A DNA stretch of 64,000 nucleotides from Tragulus kanchil (GCA_022376925.1 JAIOJX010000026.1:200608400-200672399), one strand, 5' to 3'. Shown: positions 22,691 through 34,740, numbered from the stretch's first letter. Notes: generated by a model from the sequence alone, not told the origin. Translations and numbers: made by a program.

Positions 22691-22999
22691 ATCTGTATAT
22701 GCCACTCCAAATGCATTTGGATTCTTAGTATTTATTTTTCTGTTGCTGTTTCTTAATAGTCCTTTTGATTATTTGAGCTTCCAAGCAGCTTTCAAAGAGG
22801 TTTCTAGTTTTTTTAAAAAGTTAGCTTCAAATAATTTTACAGAAAAAAATACGATAGTGCAAAAAACTCTCCTATACTTTCACTCAGATTCCCCCAATTA
22901 ATAGTTTACCATATTTGCTTTCTGTGCATTTATGCATAATTTTTCTGATTTGTTGAGAATAAGTTACAGACATAATAACACTTTATCCCTAAACACTTT

Positions 23000-23190
23000 C
23001 ATGCTCAGTCACGAAGTTGTGTCCAACTCTTTGTGGCCCCGTGGGCAGTAGCCTCACAGGCTCTTCTGTTCATGGAATTTTCCAGGCAAGAATACTGGAG
23101 TGGGTTTCCATTTCCTACTGCAAGGGATCTTCCCATGGATCAAATTCATATCTCTTGCATTGGCAGGTGGATTCTTTCCCACCAGGGCCA
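23000..23190 (-). mobile_element. Bov-tA SINE, reverse
   Basis: 'catgctcagtcacgaagttg', 'ccaggcaagaatactggagt' and 'ggtggattctttcccaccag' form a reverse Bov-tA. Confidence 0.9.
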
Positions 23191-23256
23191 TCGCTTTCAT
23201 ACCATTCTTAAAGACAAAAATTCTTGAATAAAACCATTTGTATATAATCACTACAG

Positions 23257-23468
23257 GCTTCCCAGGTGTCTCAGTGGTAAAGAAGCTACCTGTCAATCCA
23301 CCTACAATGTGGGAGACATGGTTTCAATCCCTCAGTTGGGAAGATCTCTTAGACGAAGGCAAGGCAACCCACACCAGTGTTCTTCCTGGGAGCATCCACA
23401 TGAACAGAGGAGCCTGGTGGGCTACAGTCCATGGGGTCACAAACAGTCGGACACAACTGAGTGACTAA
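23257..23468 (+). mobile_element. Bov-tA SINE, forward
   Basis: 'ggcttcccaggtgtctcagt', 'gagacatggtttcaatccct', 'gagcctggtgggctacagtc' and 'cggacacaactgagtgac' form a forward Bov-tA. Confidence 0.92.
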
Positions 23469-23485
23469 GCTATATAACCACTATG

Positions 23486-23700
23486 GGTTTCCCAGGTAGT
23501 TGAGTGGTAAAGAATCCACCTGCTAATACAGGAGACATCAGAGATGCCAGTTGGATCCCTGGATCAGAAGGATCCACTAGAGGATGGCATTGTGACCCAC
23601 TCTAGTATCCTTGCCTGGAGAATCCCTTGGACAGAGAAGCCTATCAGGCCGCAGTTCATGGGGTCACAAAGAGTTCGACATCACTGAAGCAACTTAGCAG
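23486..23700 (+). mobile_element. Bov-tA SINE, forward
   Basis: 'gggtttcccaggtagttgag', 'tggtaaagaatccacctgct', 'gtgacccactctagtatcct' and 'cacaaagagttcgacatcac' form a forward Bov-tA. It lies about 17 bp after the previous one, with 'ctatataaccactat' before it and 'aatataaccactatatc' after it, consistent with a target-site duplication. Confidence 0.92.
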
Positions 23701-24079
23701 GCAAATATAACCACTATATCTGATCTAGGATCCAATTCAGAGTCATAATTTTCATCTGTCTTTAATCTATATCTGTATATGCCACTCCAAATGCATTTGG
23801 ATTCTTAGTATTTATTTTTCTGTTGCTGTTTCTTAATAGTCCTTTTGATTATTTGAGCTTCCAAGCAGCTTTCAAAGAGGTTTCTAGTTTTTTTAAAAAG
23901 TTAGCTTCAAATAATTTTACAGAAAAAAATACGATAGTGCAAAAAACTCTCCTATACTTTCACTCAGATTCCCCCAATTAATAGTTTACCATATTTGCTT
24001 TCTGTGCATTTATGCATAATTTTTCTGATTTGTTGAGAATAAGTTACAGACATAATAACACTTTATCCCTAAACACTTT

Positions 24080-24270
24080 CATGCTCAGTCACGAAGTTGT
24101 GTCCAACTCTTTGTGGCCCCGTGGGCAGTAGCCTCACAGGCTCTTCTGTTCATGGAATTTTCCAGGCAAGAATACTGGAGTGGGTTTCCATTTCCTACTG
24201 CAAGGGATCTTCCCATGGATCAAATTCATATCTCTTGCATTGGCAGGTGGATTCTTTCCCACCAGGGCCA
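24080..24270 (-). mobile_element. Bov-tA SINE, reverse (duplicate of 23000-23190)
   Basis: The same insertion, carried in the second copy of the 1080-bp duplication. Confidence 0.9.
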
Positions 24271-24336
24271 TCGCTTTCATACCATTCTTAAAGACAAAAA
24301 TTCTTGAATAAAACCATTTGTATATAATCACTACAG

Positions 24337-24548
24337 GCTTCCCAGGTGTCTCAGTGGTAAAGAAGCTACCTGTCAATCCACCTACAATGTGGGAGACATG
24401 GTTTCAATCCCTCAGTTGGGAAGATCTCTTAGACGAAGGCAAGGCAACCCACACCAGTGTTCTTCCTGGGAGCATCCACATGAACAGAGGAGCCTGGTGG
24501 GCTACAGTCCATGGGGTCACAAACAGTCGGACACAACTGAGTGACTAA
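24337..24548 (+). mobile_element. Bov-tA SINE, forward (duplicate of 23257-23468)
   Basis: The same insertion, carried in the second copy of the 1080-bp duplication. Confidence 0.92.
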
Positions 24549-24565
24549 GCTATATAACCACTATG

Positions 24566-24780
24566 GGTTTCCCAGGTAGTTGAGTGGTAAAGAATCCACC
24601 TGCTAATACAGGAGACATCAGAGATGCCAGTTGGATCCCTGGATCAGAAGGATCCACTAGAGGATGGCATTGTGACCCACTCTAGTATCCTTGCCTGGAG
24701 AATCCCTTGGACAGAGAAGCCTATCAGGCCGCAGTTCATGGGGTCACAAAGAGTTCGACATCACTGAAGCAACTTAGCAG
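24566..24780 (+). mobile_element. Bov-tA SINE, forward (duplicate of 23486-23700)
   Basis: The same insertion, carried in the second copy of the 1080-bp duplication. Confidence 0.92.
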
Positions 24781-25408
24781 GCAAATATAACCACTATATC
24801 TGATCTAGGATCCAATTCAGAGTCATAATTTTCATCTGTCTTTAATCTATATCTTTATAACCTTTTTAATCTAGTACATCTTCTTAGTCTTTTTTGACTC
24901 TCATGATCTGGGTAATTTTGAAGAATACAGGTCATTTATTTTCAAGGATATCCCCCAGCTTGGTTTTGTCTGACATTTCCTCATTAGATTCAGGTTATAC
25001 ATCTTTGGCAGAAAGATCACAAAAATAACTTCTAGGTGCAATGCATCAAGATGTTGCCATATGGTGACCAGTTACACTTAACTTTTTAGAGAGAGTATTT
25101 TTATCATGATTTACAAGGTTCCACATGATATGGCCTCTGCTCACTGTTAGACTTCACTCACTAGGCTGTCTCCTCTCACCCTATGATCTGGCACTGGACA
25201 TACCTGCTACATAAAGCAAAATGTTGCTGGAAGAACAGCAACTTCTACTATGGTTACTGTCTCTAGTGAGATCTAATGGATGTTCAAGTTATCTTTTAAT
25301 TTGGTACACAGCATATGCAATGATGATTACTTGCCACTAAGAGAAATGGAGAAAAAACCTTTGGATACAAGCAGATGACACCTCCTTCTGTTTTGTAATA
25401 TATTCTGG

Positions 25409-25409
<1 letters not shown>

Positions 25410-25454
<45 letters not shown>
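25410..25454. repeat. (ATT)n microsatellite
   Basis: An uninterrupted run of about 15 ATT units. The copy at 26601-26648 has about 16 units. Confidence 0.97.
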
Positions 25455-25635
25455 TGAGGGCCTTTTTGATGGAGCAGGAGTGGACAAAAGTCATAAGAGG
25501 AAAAAAGTGATATGTGTGTGTATCTAATATTTACTATTTGATCTTTGTTTTGTAAGGAAAGCTGAGCTGTGTCTGAAAATATGAATAAACGGTGGAAAAT
25601 GCTAGAAAAGAAAAGTTCCTTGAAAATATCATGTT

Positions 25636-25955
25636 TTCGGACTTCTCCGATAACACAGTGGATAAGAATCCACTTGCCAATGCAGGAGACATGGGTTCCA
25701 TCCCTAATCTGGGAAGATCTCACATGCTGTGGAGCAACTACGCCCACATACCACCACTACTGAGCCTGAGCTCTACAGCCTGGGAGCCACAATTACTGAA
25801 GCCTGGGCATCTAGAGCCCGTGTTCTGCAACAAGAGAAGCCACCACAAAGAGGAGCCTGAGCACCGCAACAAAGAGTGGGCCCCGCTCACCACAACTAGA
25901 GAAAACTTATGCAAAGCAACGAAGACCCAGCACAGCCAAAAATAAATAAATTAAA
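25636..25955 (+). mobile_element. ART2/CHR-type tRNA-Glu SINE, forward, near full length
   Basis: 'cggacttctccgataacaca' and 'aatgcaggagacatgggttc' form the tRNA-like head. The repeated 'ccacaattactgaagcctgg' type units, 'gcaacaagagaagccaccac' and the 'aaaaataaataaatt' tail follow. This is the long, ordinary form of the CHR group. Confidence 0.85.
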
Positions 25956-26599
25956 ACAAAAAAATTGTGCTCTCTGAGGCCCTTTGTCCATATGGGCTAC
26001 CTGAGGTTCCTTCTCCTTTTCCATTTATTTTCAAGGTTTTATATCTTTATAACCTTTTTAATCTAGTACATCTTCTTAGTCTTTTTGACTCTCATGATCT
26101 GGGTAATTTTGAAGAATACAGGTCATTTATTTTCAAGGATATCCCCCAGCTTGGTTTTGTCTGACATTTCCTCATTAGATTCAGGTTATACATCTTTGGC
26201 AGAAAGATCACAAAAATAACTTCTAGGTGCAATGCATCAAGATGTTGCCATATGGTGACCAGTTACACTTAACTTTTTAGAGAGAGTTTTTTTATCATGA
26301 TTTACAAGGTTCCACATGATATGGCCTCTGCTCACTGTTAGACTTCACTCACTAGGCTGTCTCCTCTCACCCTATGATCTGGCACTGGACATACCTGCTA
26401 CATAAAGCAAAATGTTGCTGGAAGAACAGCAACTTCTACTATGGTTACTGTCTCTAGTGAGATCTAATGGATGTTCAAGTTATCTTTTAATTTGGTACAC
26501 AGCATATGCAATGATGATTACTTGCCACTAAGAGAAATGGAGAAAAAACCTTTGGATACAAGCAGATGACACCTCCTTCTGTTTTGTAATATATTCTGG

Positions 26600-26600
<1 letters not shown>

Positions 26601-26648
<48 letters not shown>
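26601..26648. repeat. (ATT)n microsatellite (duplicate)
   Basis: The second copy of the tract at 25410-25454, one unit longer. Confidence 0.97.
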
Positions 26649-26829
26649 TGAGGGCCTTTTTGATGGAGCAGGAGTGGACAAAAGTCATAAGAGGAAAAAA
26701 GTGATATGTGTGTGTATCTAATATTTACTATTTGATCTTTGTTTTGTAAGGAAAGCTGAGCTGTGTCTGAAAATATGAATAAACGGTGGAAAATGCTAGA
26801 AAAGAAAAGTTCCTTGAAAATATCATGTT

Positions 26830-27160
26830 TTCGGACTTCTCCGATAACACAGTGGATAAGAATCCACTTGCCAATGCAGGAGACATGGGTTCCATCCCTA
26901 ATCTGGGAAGATCTCACATGCTGTGGAGCAACTACGCCCACATACCACCACTACTGAGCCTGAGCTCTACAGCCTGGGAGCCACAATTACTGAAGCCTGG
27001 GCATCTAGAGCCCGTGTTCTGCAACAAGAGAAGCCACCACAAAGAGGAGCCTGAGCACCGCAACAAAGAGTGGGCCCCGCTCACCACAACTAGAGAAAAC
27101 TTATGCAAAGCAACGAAGACCCAGCACAGCCAAAAATAAATAAATTAAAAAAAAAAAAAG
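26830..27160 (+). mobile_element. ART2/CHR-type SINE (duplicate of 25636-25955)
   Basis: The same insertion in the second copy. Its tail is a run of 13 A instead of 'aaaacaaaaaaa'. Confidence 0.85.
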
Positions 27161-28245
27161 AATTGTGCTCTCTGAGGCCCTTTGTCCATATGGGCTACCT
27201 GAGGTCCTTCTCCCTTCCTTCTCCCAGCTTCCTCTTCACCTGGTTGACTGCACCATCCATCAGCTCTTCCCACACTAGAATAGTTTACCTCTTTGTTCCC
27301 CTAGCAGCGCTAACACTAGTAAATCTTGTGACATCTTCAAGTACTTGTTTTACATTTTTCATCTTTGGTAGACTCTAAATTTAAAAACAGTGAGGCTCCC
27401 CTTGTAGCTCAGTGGTGAAGAGTTCATCTGCCAACGCAGGAGACACGGGTTCGATCCCTGATCCGGGAAGATCCTACATGCTGCAGAGCAACTAAGCCCA
27501 AGAGCCACAACTATGGAGCCTGTGCTCTACAGCCTCAGAGTCGCAACTATGGAGTCCTTGTACCGCAACTACTGAAGCCTGAGTTCCACAACAAGAGAAG
27601 TCACCACAATAAGAAGCCAGCTCACCTTGACTAGAGAGTAGCCCCCACTCCCGGCAACTAGTGAAGAGCCTGCAGCAGCAACGAAGACCCAGCACAGCCA
27701 AAAATAAATAAATTAAAAAAAAAAAAAAGAATTGTGCTCTCTGAGGCCCTTTGTCCATATGGGCTACCTGAGGTCCTTCTCCCTTCCTTCTCCCAGCTTC
27801 CTCTTCACCTGGCTGACTGCACCATCCATCAGCTCTTCCCACACTAGAATAGTTTACCTCTTTGTTCCCCTAGCAGCGCTAACACTAGTAAATCTTGTGA
27901 CATCTTCAAGTACTTGTTTTACATTTTTCATCTTTGGTAGACTCTAAATTTAAAAACAGTGAGGCTCCCCTTGTAGCTCAGTGGTGAAGAGTTCATCTGC
28001 CAACGCAGGAGACACGGGTTCGATCCCTGATCCGGGAAGATCCTACATGCTGCAGAGCAACTAAGCCCAAGAGCCACAACTATGGAGCCTGTGCTCTACA
28101 GCCTCAGAGTCGCAACTATGGAGTCCTTGTACCGCAACTACTGAAGCCTGAGTTCCACAACAAGAGAAGTCACCACAATAAGAAGCCAGCTCACCTTGAC
28201 TAGAGAGTAGCCCCCACTCCTTGCAACTAGAGAAGAGACTGCAGT
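27109..28245. repeat. Direct tandem duplication, period about 568 bp, joined inside CHR SINEs
   Basis: Copy 1 is 27109-27676 and copy 2 is 27677-28245. Copy 1 starts in the 3' end of one ART2/CHR SINE ('agcaacgaagacccagcaca'). Copy 2 starts at the same motif appended to the 3' end of another SINE. The last 40 bases before the join differ at about five sites from those at 28205-28245. This is the shortest duplication in the window, and the only one whose join lies between two copies of the same SINE family. Confidence 0.85.
27394..27720 (+). mobile_element. ART2/CHR-type SINE, forward
   Basis: 'ggctccccttgtagctcagt', 'caacgcaggagacacgggtt' and 'cgatccctgatccgggaaga' are the head. 'gaagtcaccacaataagaag' and a (A)n tail follow. 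From about 27677 the end is supplied by the duplication join. Confidence 0.85.
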
Positions 28246-28300
28246 AGCAGTCAAAATCCAGAAGAGTGAAAAATAAATAAATACATAAATACATAATTTA
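27963..28300 (+). mobile_element. ART2/CHR-type SINE, forward, with original 3' end
   Basis: The same element as 27394 but with its own tail: 'gactgcagtagcagtcaaaa' then 'aaataaataaatacataaat'. This is probably the authentic version. Confidence 0.85.
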
Positions 28301-29696
28301 AAAAAATGAAAATAAAAAGAGTGATCTTGATATATTCTCAGCACCTAAAATCCTAGTACAGTATTTGGCACATAGAACATTTTAAAATTTAATTTTTGAG
28401 TTTCTTTTAGGATGTAATTATTTGGGATGTTTGGAAAGAGGAAGTTCCAGTGTAAAACTTAAGGATACAGATGTTGAATTAAAGGAAAACTGAATTTGTA
28501 CCACTTCCTAGTTCAGTATTCTAGGGGAGGTTCATCAGTCTTCATGGATCTCTTCTTTTTCTTATCTGGAAAAGTGAAAAGAATGACTCTACCTTGGGAG
28601 TAAATGAGTCAGTGTATGACCAGTGGTTAGTATAAATGCAGATACTTTGAAGAGTGCTCCATAGTGGTGGCTGTTAATATACTCTTTATAAGCCTACTGT
28701 GCCCACCTGAACCATAGCTGAAAAATACCGTAAAGGCCACACTGAGACCTCAGTGAAGGAAGTGGCATTTAACAGGCAGAAACCTTAAGGTGAAAGCAAC
28801 CTCATGAAGGAAGAACAGTCCCACCTGCAGTCTTTCTGTTCTTGCTTAGGCATTCTCTTGCACAAGTCAACTATGACATGATGGGTTTTGTTTACTACAG
28901 CTAAAAGTCGTCGGATGATAATGCCAACTCTAGGACAGTGAGTATTAAACAAAAGACAAAAGTTTTGGTGTGGGAAAGCCTACTCAATCCAGCATGTGAT
29001 ATCATTCTTAAGAGGCTACTTCCTAAGCTACATATGTTAATCTAATGGTAAGATCGTCTGGTTGGTACATTTATTCTTTTCATCAGAATGTGTGTGTATG
29101 TGACACAACATTGTTCATGACACAGAGATTTACAGTATGGGCTAAGATGTCAAAATGTCTTTGAGACCTTGGACATATGTGTTATCCAGTGTGACACATT
29201 TTTTTAATCTCTACAATGCTAAGAACAGTTTCTTGGTTGTGAAGATTAAATGAGCTAACCTATGTAAATTGATTTTAGCCTAGACAGGGTAAGCATTCAC
29301 GCACTAACTTAGCTACTATTTTTATGTATGTGAGTATATGTGACCTGCAATGTGTGCAGCAACAGTCAGGCTCTCTGGTCTTTAATGGTGCCACATCATG
29401 CAGCGATGTCCCTGCTTTTCGGCTTTATGTAAACATCCTGGTCTAATGGTTTATCATCTATGTGTAGATTGCCTTTTCTCAAATATGCACATTTGTGGAT
29501 TTAACATTCTTCAGCAGAAAAGCACTGTATTTTTAAATGCTCTGTTTTGGATACAGTAGAGGCATCTGATTGGAAATATGCCAGATTTTCTGTCATAGGC
29601 CTATAATCAGCAGCTGGTATTCTTGGCTAAATATTTGTGGTAATGTTAATGTGAAGTCTTTTAGTGTTTAATAAACAAATTAAAAGATGTAAATAA
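28301..29696. other. Non-coding, mostly unrecognised, with a MIR remnant
   Basis: The longest stretch without a tandem duplication up to this point. A MIR-like segment lies at 29150-29300. I see no gene-like frame or other family. Confidence 0.45.
29150..29300 (+). mobile_element. MIR SINE remnant
   Basis: 'tttgagaccttggacatatg', 'taatctctacaatgctaaga' and 'tggttgtgaagattaaatga' followed by 'gctaacctatgtaaatt' match the MIR order (accttgggcaagt ... gttgtgaggattaaatgagat). Confidence 0.6.
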
Positions 29697-31838
29697 ATTT
29701 TACTTATGGAAGTGAAGTTTTCTAAATAACTTTTTAAGACTATGTCATGATTATTATCTGCAATGCACATTAGTTTTTCAGTTGATACATTATATACTTA
29801 GGTTGGTAAAATGTAGCTTTATTTCATTCTTCTCTGTTGGAAAGAAAATATTTGGATATGCTTATTCCTATGTGTCTGGGAAAATATTTGTCTTTAAATC
29901 CTCCAAGATTAGAACTTTTACATCCAGTAATTGTAGTCTCAGCCAGTTTTATTTGCATTTTCTGAGAAAAAGGTAATGTTATTTTAATGGGTCCAGAGGA
30001 ACTACTACTGCATACACAATCTTCTTTAAAAAACTGTTTTAAAAAGAACTATATACCTTTTACAATTCCAAGAACTCAATTGCTGTGAAATTCTGTGCTG
30101 TGGAGAAGAAAAAAAACAAAGCATGTAGAGAGATTTTCATATATTTGCTCATTTATATTAATTTAAAGTGACTTGTTCCTTATGATTCTGAAACCTTAAA
30201 AATGCAATTAAATCACCAGGCACAGAAAAACTGTCTTCGTCTTGCTAATATACTCATGTTTCTGGTTGAATCAAGACTAGAAGACAAATTTTCTAAAGCA
30301 ATTTGTCTTGTCTTTGTGCTTGCAGGCATTTGTAACTCCCAATTCTGTTCTGCATGCTCAACAAATGTTTACAGTACCTGGGATAATTTCAGGATTCACT
30401 ATGTTTATTACATCCAAAATATGAGTATATAGTAAGTAATGAGAATATTTAGTGTAGTTTCACTAAACTTGTCTGAGTTATTATGCAATAATGTTTCATT
30501 GCCTTAAAATGCAAATACAAAAATTCAGATTTATATAGAATTTTCTATTAAATAATTGAGCATTAGGTAGAAGGGTAATAGGTATTCTTTAAAATATGTA
30601 CTTTGAAGAAATAAGTGAATAGATAAAAATATGCACATATTGTATTATGATTCTATTTGCTATAATCCTGTAGAGATAAGCACAGCTAATCAAAATCCAA
30701 CTTTAGAGCTAGCAATCTGATATTGAAATAATAAAATACTGGTTTAAAAATTTTGTCATTTAAAAACAGAATTTTACTTATGGAAGTGAAGTTTTCTAAA
30801 TAACTTTTTAAGACTATGTCATGATTATTATCTGCAATCTAGTTTTCAGTTGATACATTATATACTTAGGTTGGTAAAATGTAGCTTTATTTCATTCTTC
30901 TCTGTTGGAAAGAAAATATTTGGATATGCTTATTCCTATGTGTCTGGGAAAATATTTGTCTTTAAATCCTCCAAGATTAGAACTTTTACATCCAGTAATT
31001 GTAGTCTCAGCCAGTTTTATTTGCATTTTCTGAGAAAAAGGTAATGTTATTTTAATGGGTCCAGAGGAACTACTACTGCATACACAATCTTCTTTAAAAA
31101 ACTGTTTTAAAAAGAACTATATACCTTTTACAATTCCAAGAACTCAATTGCTGTGAAATTCTGTGCTGTGGAGAAGAAAAAAAACAAAGCATGTAGAGAG
31201 ATTTTCATATATTTGCTCATTTATATTAATTTAAAGTGACTTGTTCCTTATGATTCTGAAACCTTAAAAATGCAATTAAATCACCAGGCACAGAAAAACT
31301 GTCTTCGTCTTGCTAATATACTCATGTTTCTGGTTGAATCAAGACTAGAAGACAAATTTTCTAAAGCAATTTGTCTTGTCTTTGTGCTTGCAGGCATTTG
31401 TAACTCCCAATTCTGTTCTGCATGCTCAACAAATGTTTACAGTACCTGGGATAATTTCAGGATTCACTATGTTTATTACATCCAAAATATGAGTATATAG
31501 TAAGTAATGAGAATATTTAGTGTAGTTTCACTAAACTTGTCTGAGTTATTATGCAATAATGTTTCATTGCCTTAAAATGCAAATACAAAAATTCAGATTT
31601 ATATAGAATTTTCTATTAAATAATTGAGCATTAGGTAGAAGGGTAATAGGTATTCTTTAAAATATGTACTTTGAAGAAATAAGTGAATAGATAAAAATAT
31701 GCACATATTGTATTATGATTCTATTTGCTATAATCCTGTAGAGATAAGCACAGCTAATCAAAATCCAACTTTAGAGCTAGCAATCTGATATTGAAATAAT
31801 AAAATACTGGTTTAAAAATTTTGTCATTTAAAAACAGA
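29697..31838. repeat. Direct tandem duplication, period about 1074 bp
   Basis: Copy 1 is 29697-30770 and copy 2 is 30771-31838. Copy 2 has a 6-bp loss near its start ('ctgcaatctagttttcag' against 'ctgcaatgcacattagtttttcag'). The join is at 'aaaaacaga' plus 'attttacttatgg', while the true continuation at 31840 is the L1 sequence. Its right part overlaps the next duplication, so about 250 bp are present three times. Confidence 0.9.
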
Positions 31839-33791
31839 ATTATAGACCAATGGAACAAGATGGAAAACCCAGAGATAAACCCATACACCTATGGTTACCT
31901 TATTTTTGACAAAGGAGGCGAAAATATAAAATGGGATAAAGACAGCCTCTTCAATTAATGGTGCTGGGAAAATTGGACAGCTACATGCAAAGAAATGAAG
32001 TTGGAACATTCCCTGACACCATACACAAAGATCAACTCAAAATGGATTAAAGACCTAAATGTAAGACCAGAAACCATCAAACGCTTAGAGGAGAATATAG
32101 GCAAAACACTCAAGGACATAAATCAAAGCAAGATCTTCTCTGACCCACCAACTAAAATAGCGGAACTGAAAAGAAAAATGAACATGTGGGACCTCATGAA
32201 ACTTAAAAGCTTTTGTACAGCAAAAGAAATTACAAAAAAGCTGAACAGACACCCCACAGAGTGGGAGAAAATCAGAGCAAATAAAACAACAGACAAAGAA
32301 TTAATCTCCAAAATTTACAAGCAACTCAGACAACTCAGCATCGGAAAAATGAACAACCCAATCAAAAAATGGGAAAAAGATCTAAAGAGACGCCTCTCCA
32401 AAGAGGACATACAGATGCCCCAAAAGCACATGAAATGATACTCAACCTCGCTTATTATTAGAGAAATGCAAATTAAGACTACAATGAGATATCACCTCAC
32501 ACCCGTCAGAATGGCCATCTTCAAAAAATCTGCAGACAGGGCTTCCCTGGTGGTCCAGTGGGTAAGGACACCACCTTGCAGTGCAAGGGGCACCAGTTCA
32601 ATCCCTAGCCTGGGAAAATCCACGTGGGACACATGTTCCAAGCCGGAGTTCTGGAGCGCATGCATCCAGAGCCGGTGAAATAATTTCAGATTATATAGAA
32701 TTTTCTATTAAATAATTGAGCATTAGGTAGAAGGGTAATAGGTATTCTTTAAAATATGTACTTTGAAGAAATAAGTGAATAGATAAAAATATGCACATAT
32801 TGTATTATGATTCTATTTGCTATAATCCTGTAGAGATAAGCACAGCTAATCAAAATCCAACTTTAGAGCTAGCAATCTGATATTGAAATAATAAAATACT
32901 GGTTTAAAAATTTTGTCATTTAAAAACAGAATTATAGACCAATGGAACAAGATGGAAAACCCAGAGATAAACCCATACACCTATGGTTACCTTATTTTTG
33001 ACAAAGGAGGCGAAAATATAAAATGGGATAAAGACAGCCTCTTCAATTAATGGTGCTGGGAAAATTGGACAGCTACATGCAAAGAAATGAAGTTGGAACA
33101 TTCCCTGACACCATACACAAAGATCAACTCAAAATGGATTAAAGACCTAAATGTAAGACCAGAAACCATCAAACGCTTAGAGGAGAATATAGGCAAAACA
33201 CTCAAGGACATAAATCAAAGCAAGATCTTCTCTGACCCACCAACTAAAATAGCGGAACTGAAAAGAAAAATGAACATGTGGGACCTCATGAAACTTAAAA
33301 GCTTTTGTACAGCAAAAGAAATTACAAAAAAGCTGAACAGACACCCCACAGAGTGGGAGAAAATCAGAGCAAATAAAACAACAGACAAAGAATTAATCTC
33401 CAAAATTTACAAGCAACTCAGACAACTCAGCATCGGAAAAATGAACAACCCAATCAAAAAATGGGAAAAAGATCTAAAGAGACGCCTCTCCAAAGAGGAC
33501 ATACAGATGCCCCAAAAGCACATGAAATGATACTCAACCTCGCTTATTATTAGAGAAATGCAAATTAAGACTACAATGAGATATCACCTCACACCCGTCA
33601 GAATGGCCATCTTCAAAAAATCTGCAGACAGGGCTTCCCTGGTGGTCCAGTGGGTAAGGACACCACCTTGCAGTGCAAGGGGCACCAGTTCAATCCCTAG
33701 CCTGGGAAAATCCCACGTGCCGCGGAGCGACTGGACTGATGTGTCCAATTACCAAGCCGGAGTTCTGGAGCGCATGCATCCAGAGCCGGTG
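31592..33791. repeat. Direct tandem duplication, period about 1092 bp, with ragged join
   Basis: Copy 1 is 31592-32677 and copy 2 is 32685-33791. Near its end copy 1 has a garbled CHR SINE: 'ccacgtgggacacatgttcc' replaces a segment about 22 bp longer in copy 2. A filler of about 7 bp follows before 'ttcagattatatagaa'. The unit spans 250 bp of unique flank, the L1 ORF2 piece, and the head of a CHR SINE. Confidence 0.88.
32541..32677 (+). mobile_element. CHR-type SINE, partial and garbled (first copy)
   Basis: The head 'gggcttccctggtggtccag' is followed by 'gcaaggggcaccagttcaat', then a corrupted middle. It is broken at the duplication join. The full version is at 33631-33952. Confidence 0.85.
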
Positions 33792-33952
33792 CTCTGCGAC
33801 AACAGAGGCCACCGCAATGGGAGGCCCACACGGGCCAAAGAACAAAGATGGATGAAAATGGACAAATGAAAGACCAATAGAAGTGGCCCGCCTGCTCCCC
33901 TCCTGCCCCACCCCACCCCCACCAAAATAAATAAATAAATAAATCTTTAAAA
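33631..33952 (+). mobile_element. CHR-type SINE, full, inserted in the left L1
   Basis: Head 'gggcttccctggtggtccag'. Diagnostic middle 'gcggagcgactggactgatg' and 'tgtccaattaccaagccgga'. 'gccaccgcaatgggaggccc' and the tail 'aaataaataaataaat' follow. The direct repeat 'tctgcagaca', preceded by A-rich sequence, flanks it (left 33621-33630, right about 33958). The right L1 copy is empty at this site (38640-38660), which shows that this is an insertion. Confidence 0.92.
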
Positions 33953-34740
33953 AAAAATTCTGCAGACAATAAATGCTGGAGAGGGTGCGGAGAAAAGGGA
34001 ACACTCTTGCATTGCTGGTTGGAATGTCAATTGATACAGCCTCTATGGAAGACAGTATGGAGATTTCTTAAAAAACTAAAAATAGAAGCACCCTATGACC
34101 CAGCAATCCCACTATTAGGCTTATATCCTGATGAAATCAAAACTGAAAGAAGCACCTGTACCACAACGTTTATTGCAGCTCTCTATACAATAGCCAGAAC
34201 ATGGAAGCAACCTAGGTATCCATCAACGAATGAATGGATACAGAAGCGCTGGTACATATACACAATGGAATACTACTCAGCTGTTAAAACAAATACAGAA
34301 GACTCAGTCCTAATGAAGCGGCTGGCTCCAGAACCTATCATAAAAAGTGAAGTAAGTCAAAAAGAGAAAGACAAGTACAGTATACTAACTCATATATATG
34401 GGATCTAGTAAGATGGTCATGATAACACACGCAGTGAACTCATGAAAAAACAGAGAATAGACATGAAGACATTGTGCAGACCGAACAGTGGGAAGGAGGC
34501 ATGGAGGGAGTAACATGGAAACCTATACTGTCATGTGTGGAAAAGATAGCTATGGTCATTGTGCTAAGGGAATAGGAGTATCTACAATCACTTGGGGCGA
34601 TGGTCTGGAGGGGTGGGCGGGGGGGGGGGAACTGGGTGAGGGGAGGGTCCAGGGATATGCATATGAATGATCTGGGAACATACATGTTGGTGAACAACAA
34701 AACTCTGTAAAATCTTTAAAATAAAGGAAAAAAAATTAAA

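Larger units (their letters stand above)
22691..24850. repeat. Direct tandem duplication, period exactly 1080 bp
   Basis: Copy 1 is 22691-23770 and copy 2 is 23771-24850. I see no difference between the copies. The join is 'tttaatctat' followed by 'atctgtatatgcc', while the true continuation at 24851 is 'atctttataacc'. The shared 'atct' is microhomology. Each copy carries three Bov-tA SINEs. Confidence 0.93.
24849..27203. repeat. Direct tandem duplication, period about 1192 bp
   Basis: Copy 1 is 24849-26040 and copy 2 is 26041-27203. Differences are a T run (near 24890), one more ATT unit in copy 2, and the A tail of the ART2/CHR SINE. Copy 1 ends with about 25 bp of unrelated or garbled bases (26015-26040) before the join. 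It begins right where the previous duplication ends. Confidence 0.9.
31840..34740 (+). mobile_element. 5'-truncated L1, left copy (ORF2 C-terminus and 3' UTR)
   Basis: It starts at 'ttatagaccaatggaacaag', late in L1 ORF2. Recognisable reading: '[14 protein letters not shown]', '[13 protein letters not shown]', '[20 protein letters not shown]', then a stop. After the SINE, '[15 protein letters not shown]' belongs to the C-X3-C-X7-H-X4-C cysteine motif of the L1 C-terminus. There is no endonuclease or reverse-transcriptase domain, so it cannot move. It is interrupted by the 1092-bp duplication and by a CHR SINE at 33631-33952. The 3' UTR ends near 34725 in 'ctctgtaaaatctttaaaat' plus an A-rich tail. 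Confidence 0.9.

Noticed and set aside
25337..26941. Reverse open frames of about 136 residues with a run of isoleucines or asparagines
   Set aside because: The runs are translations of the (ATT)n microsatellite and the rest is the complement of a SINE.
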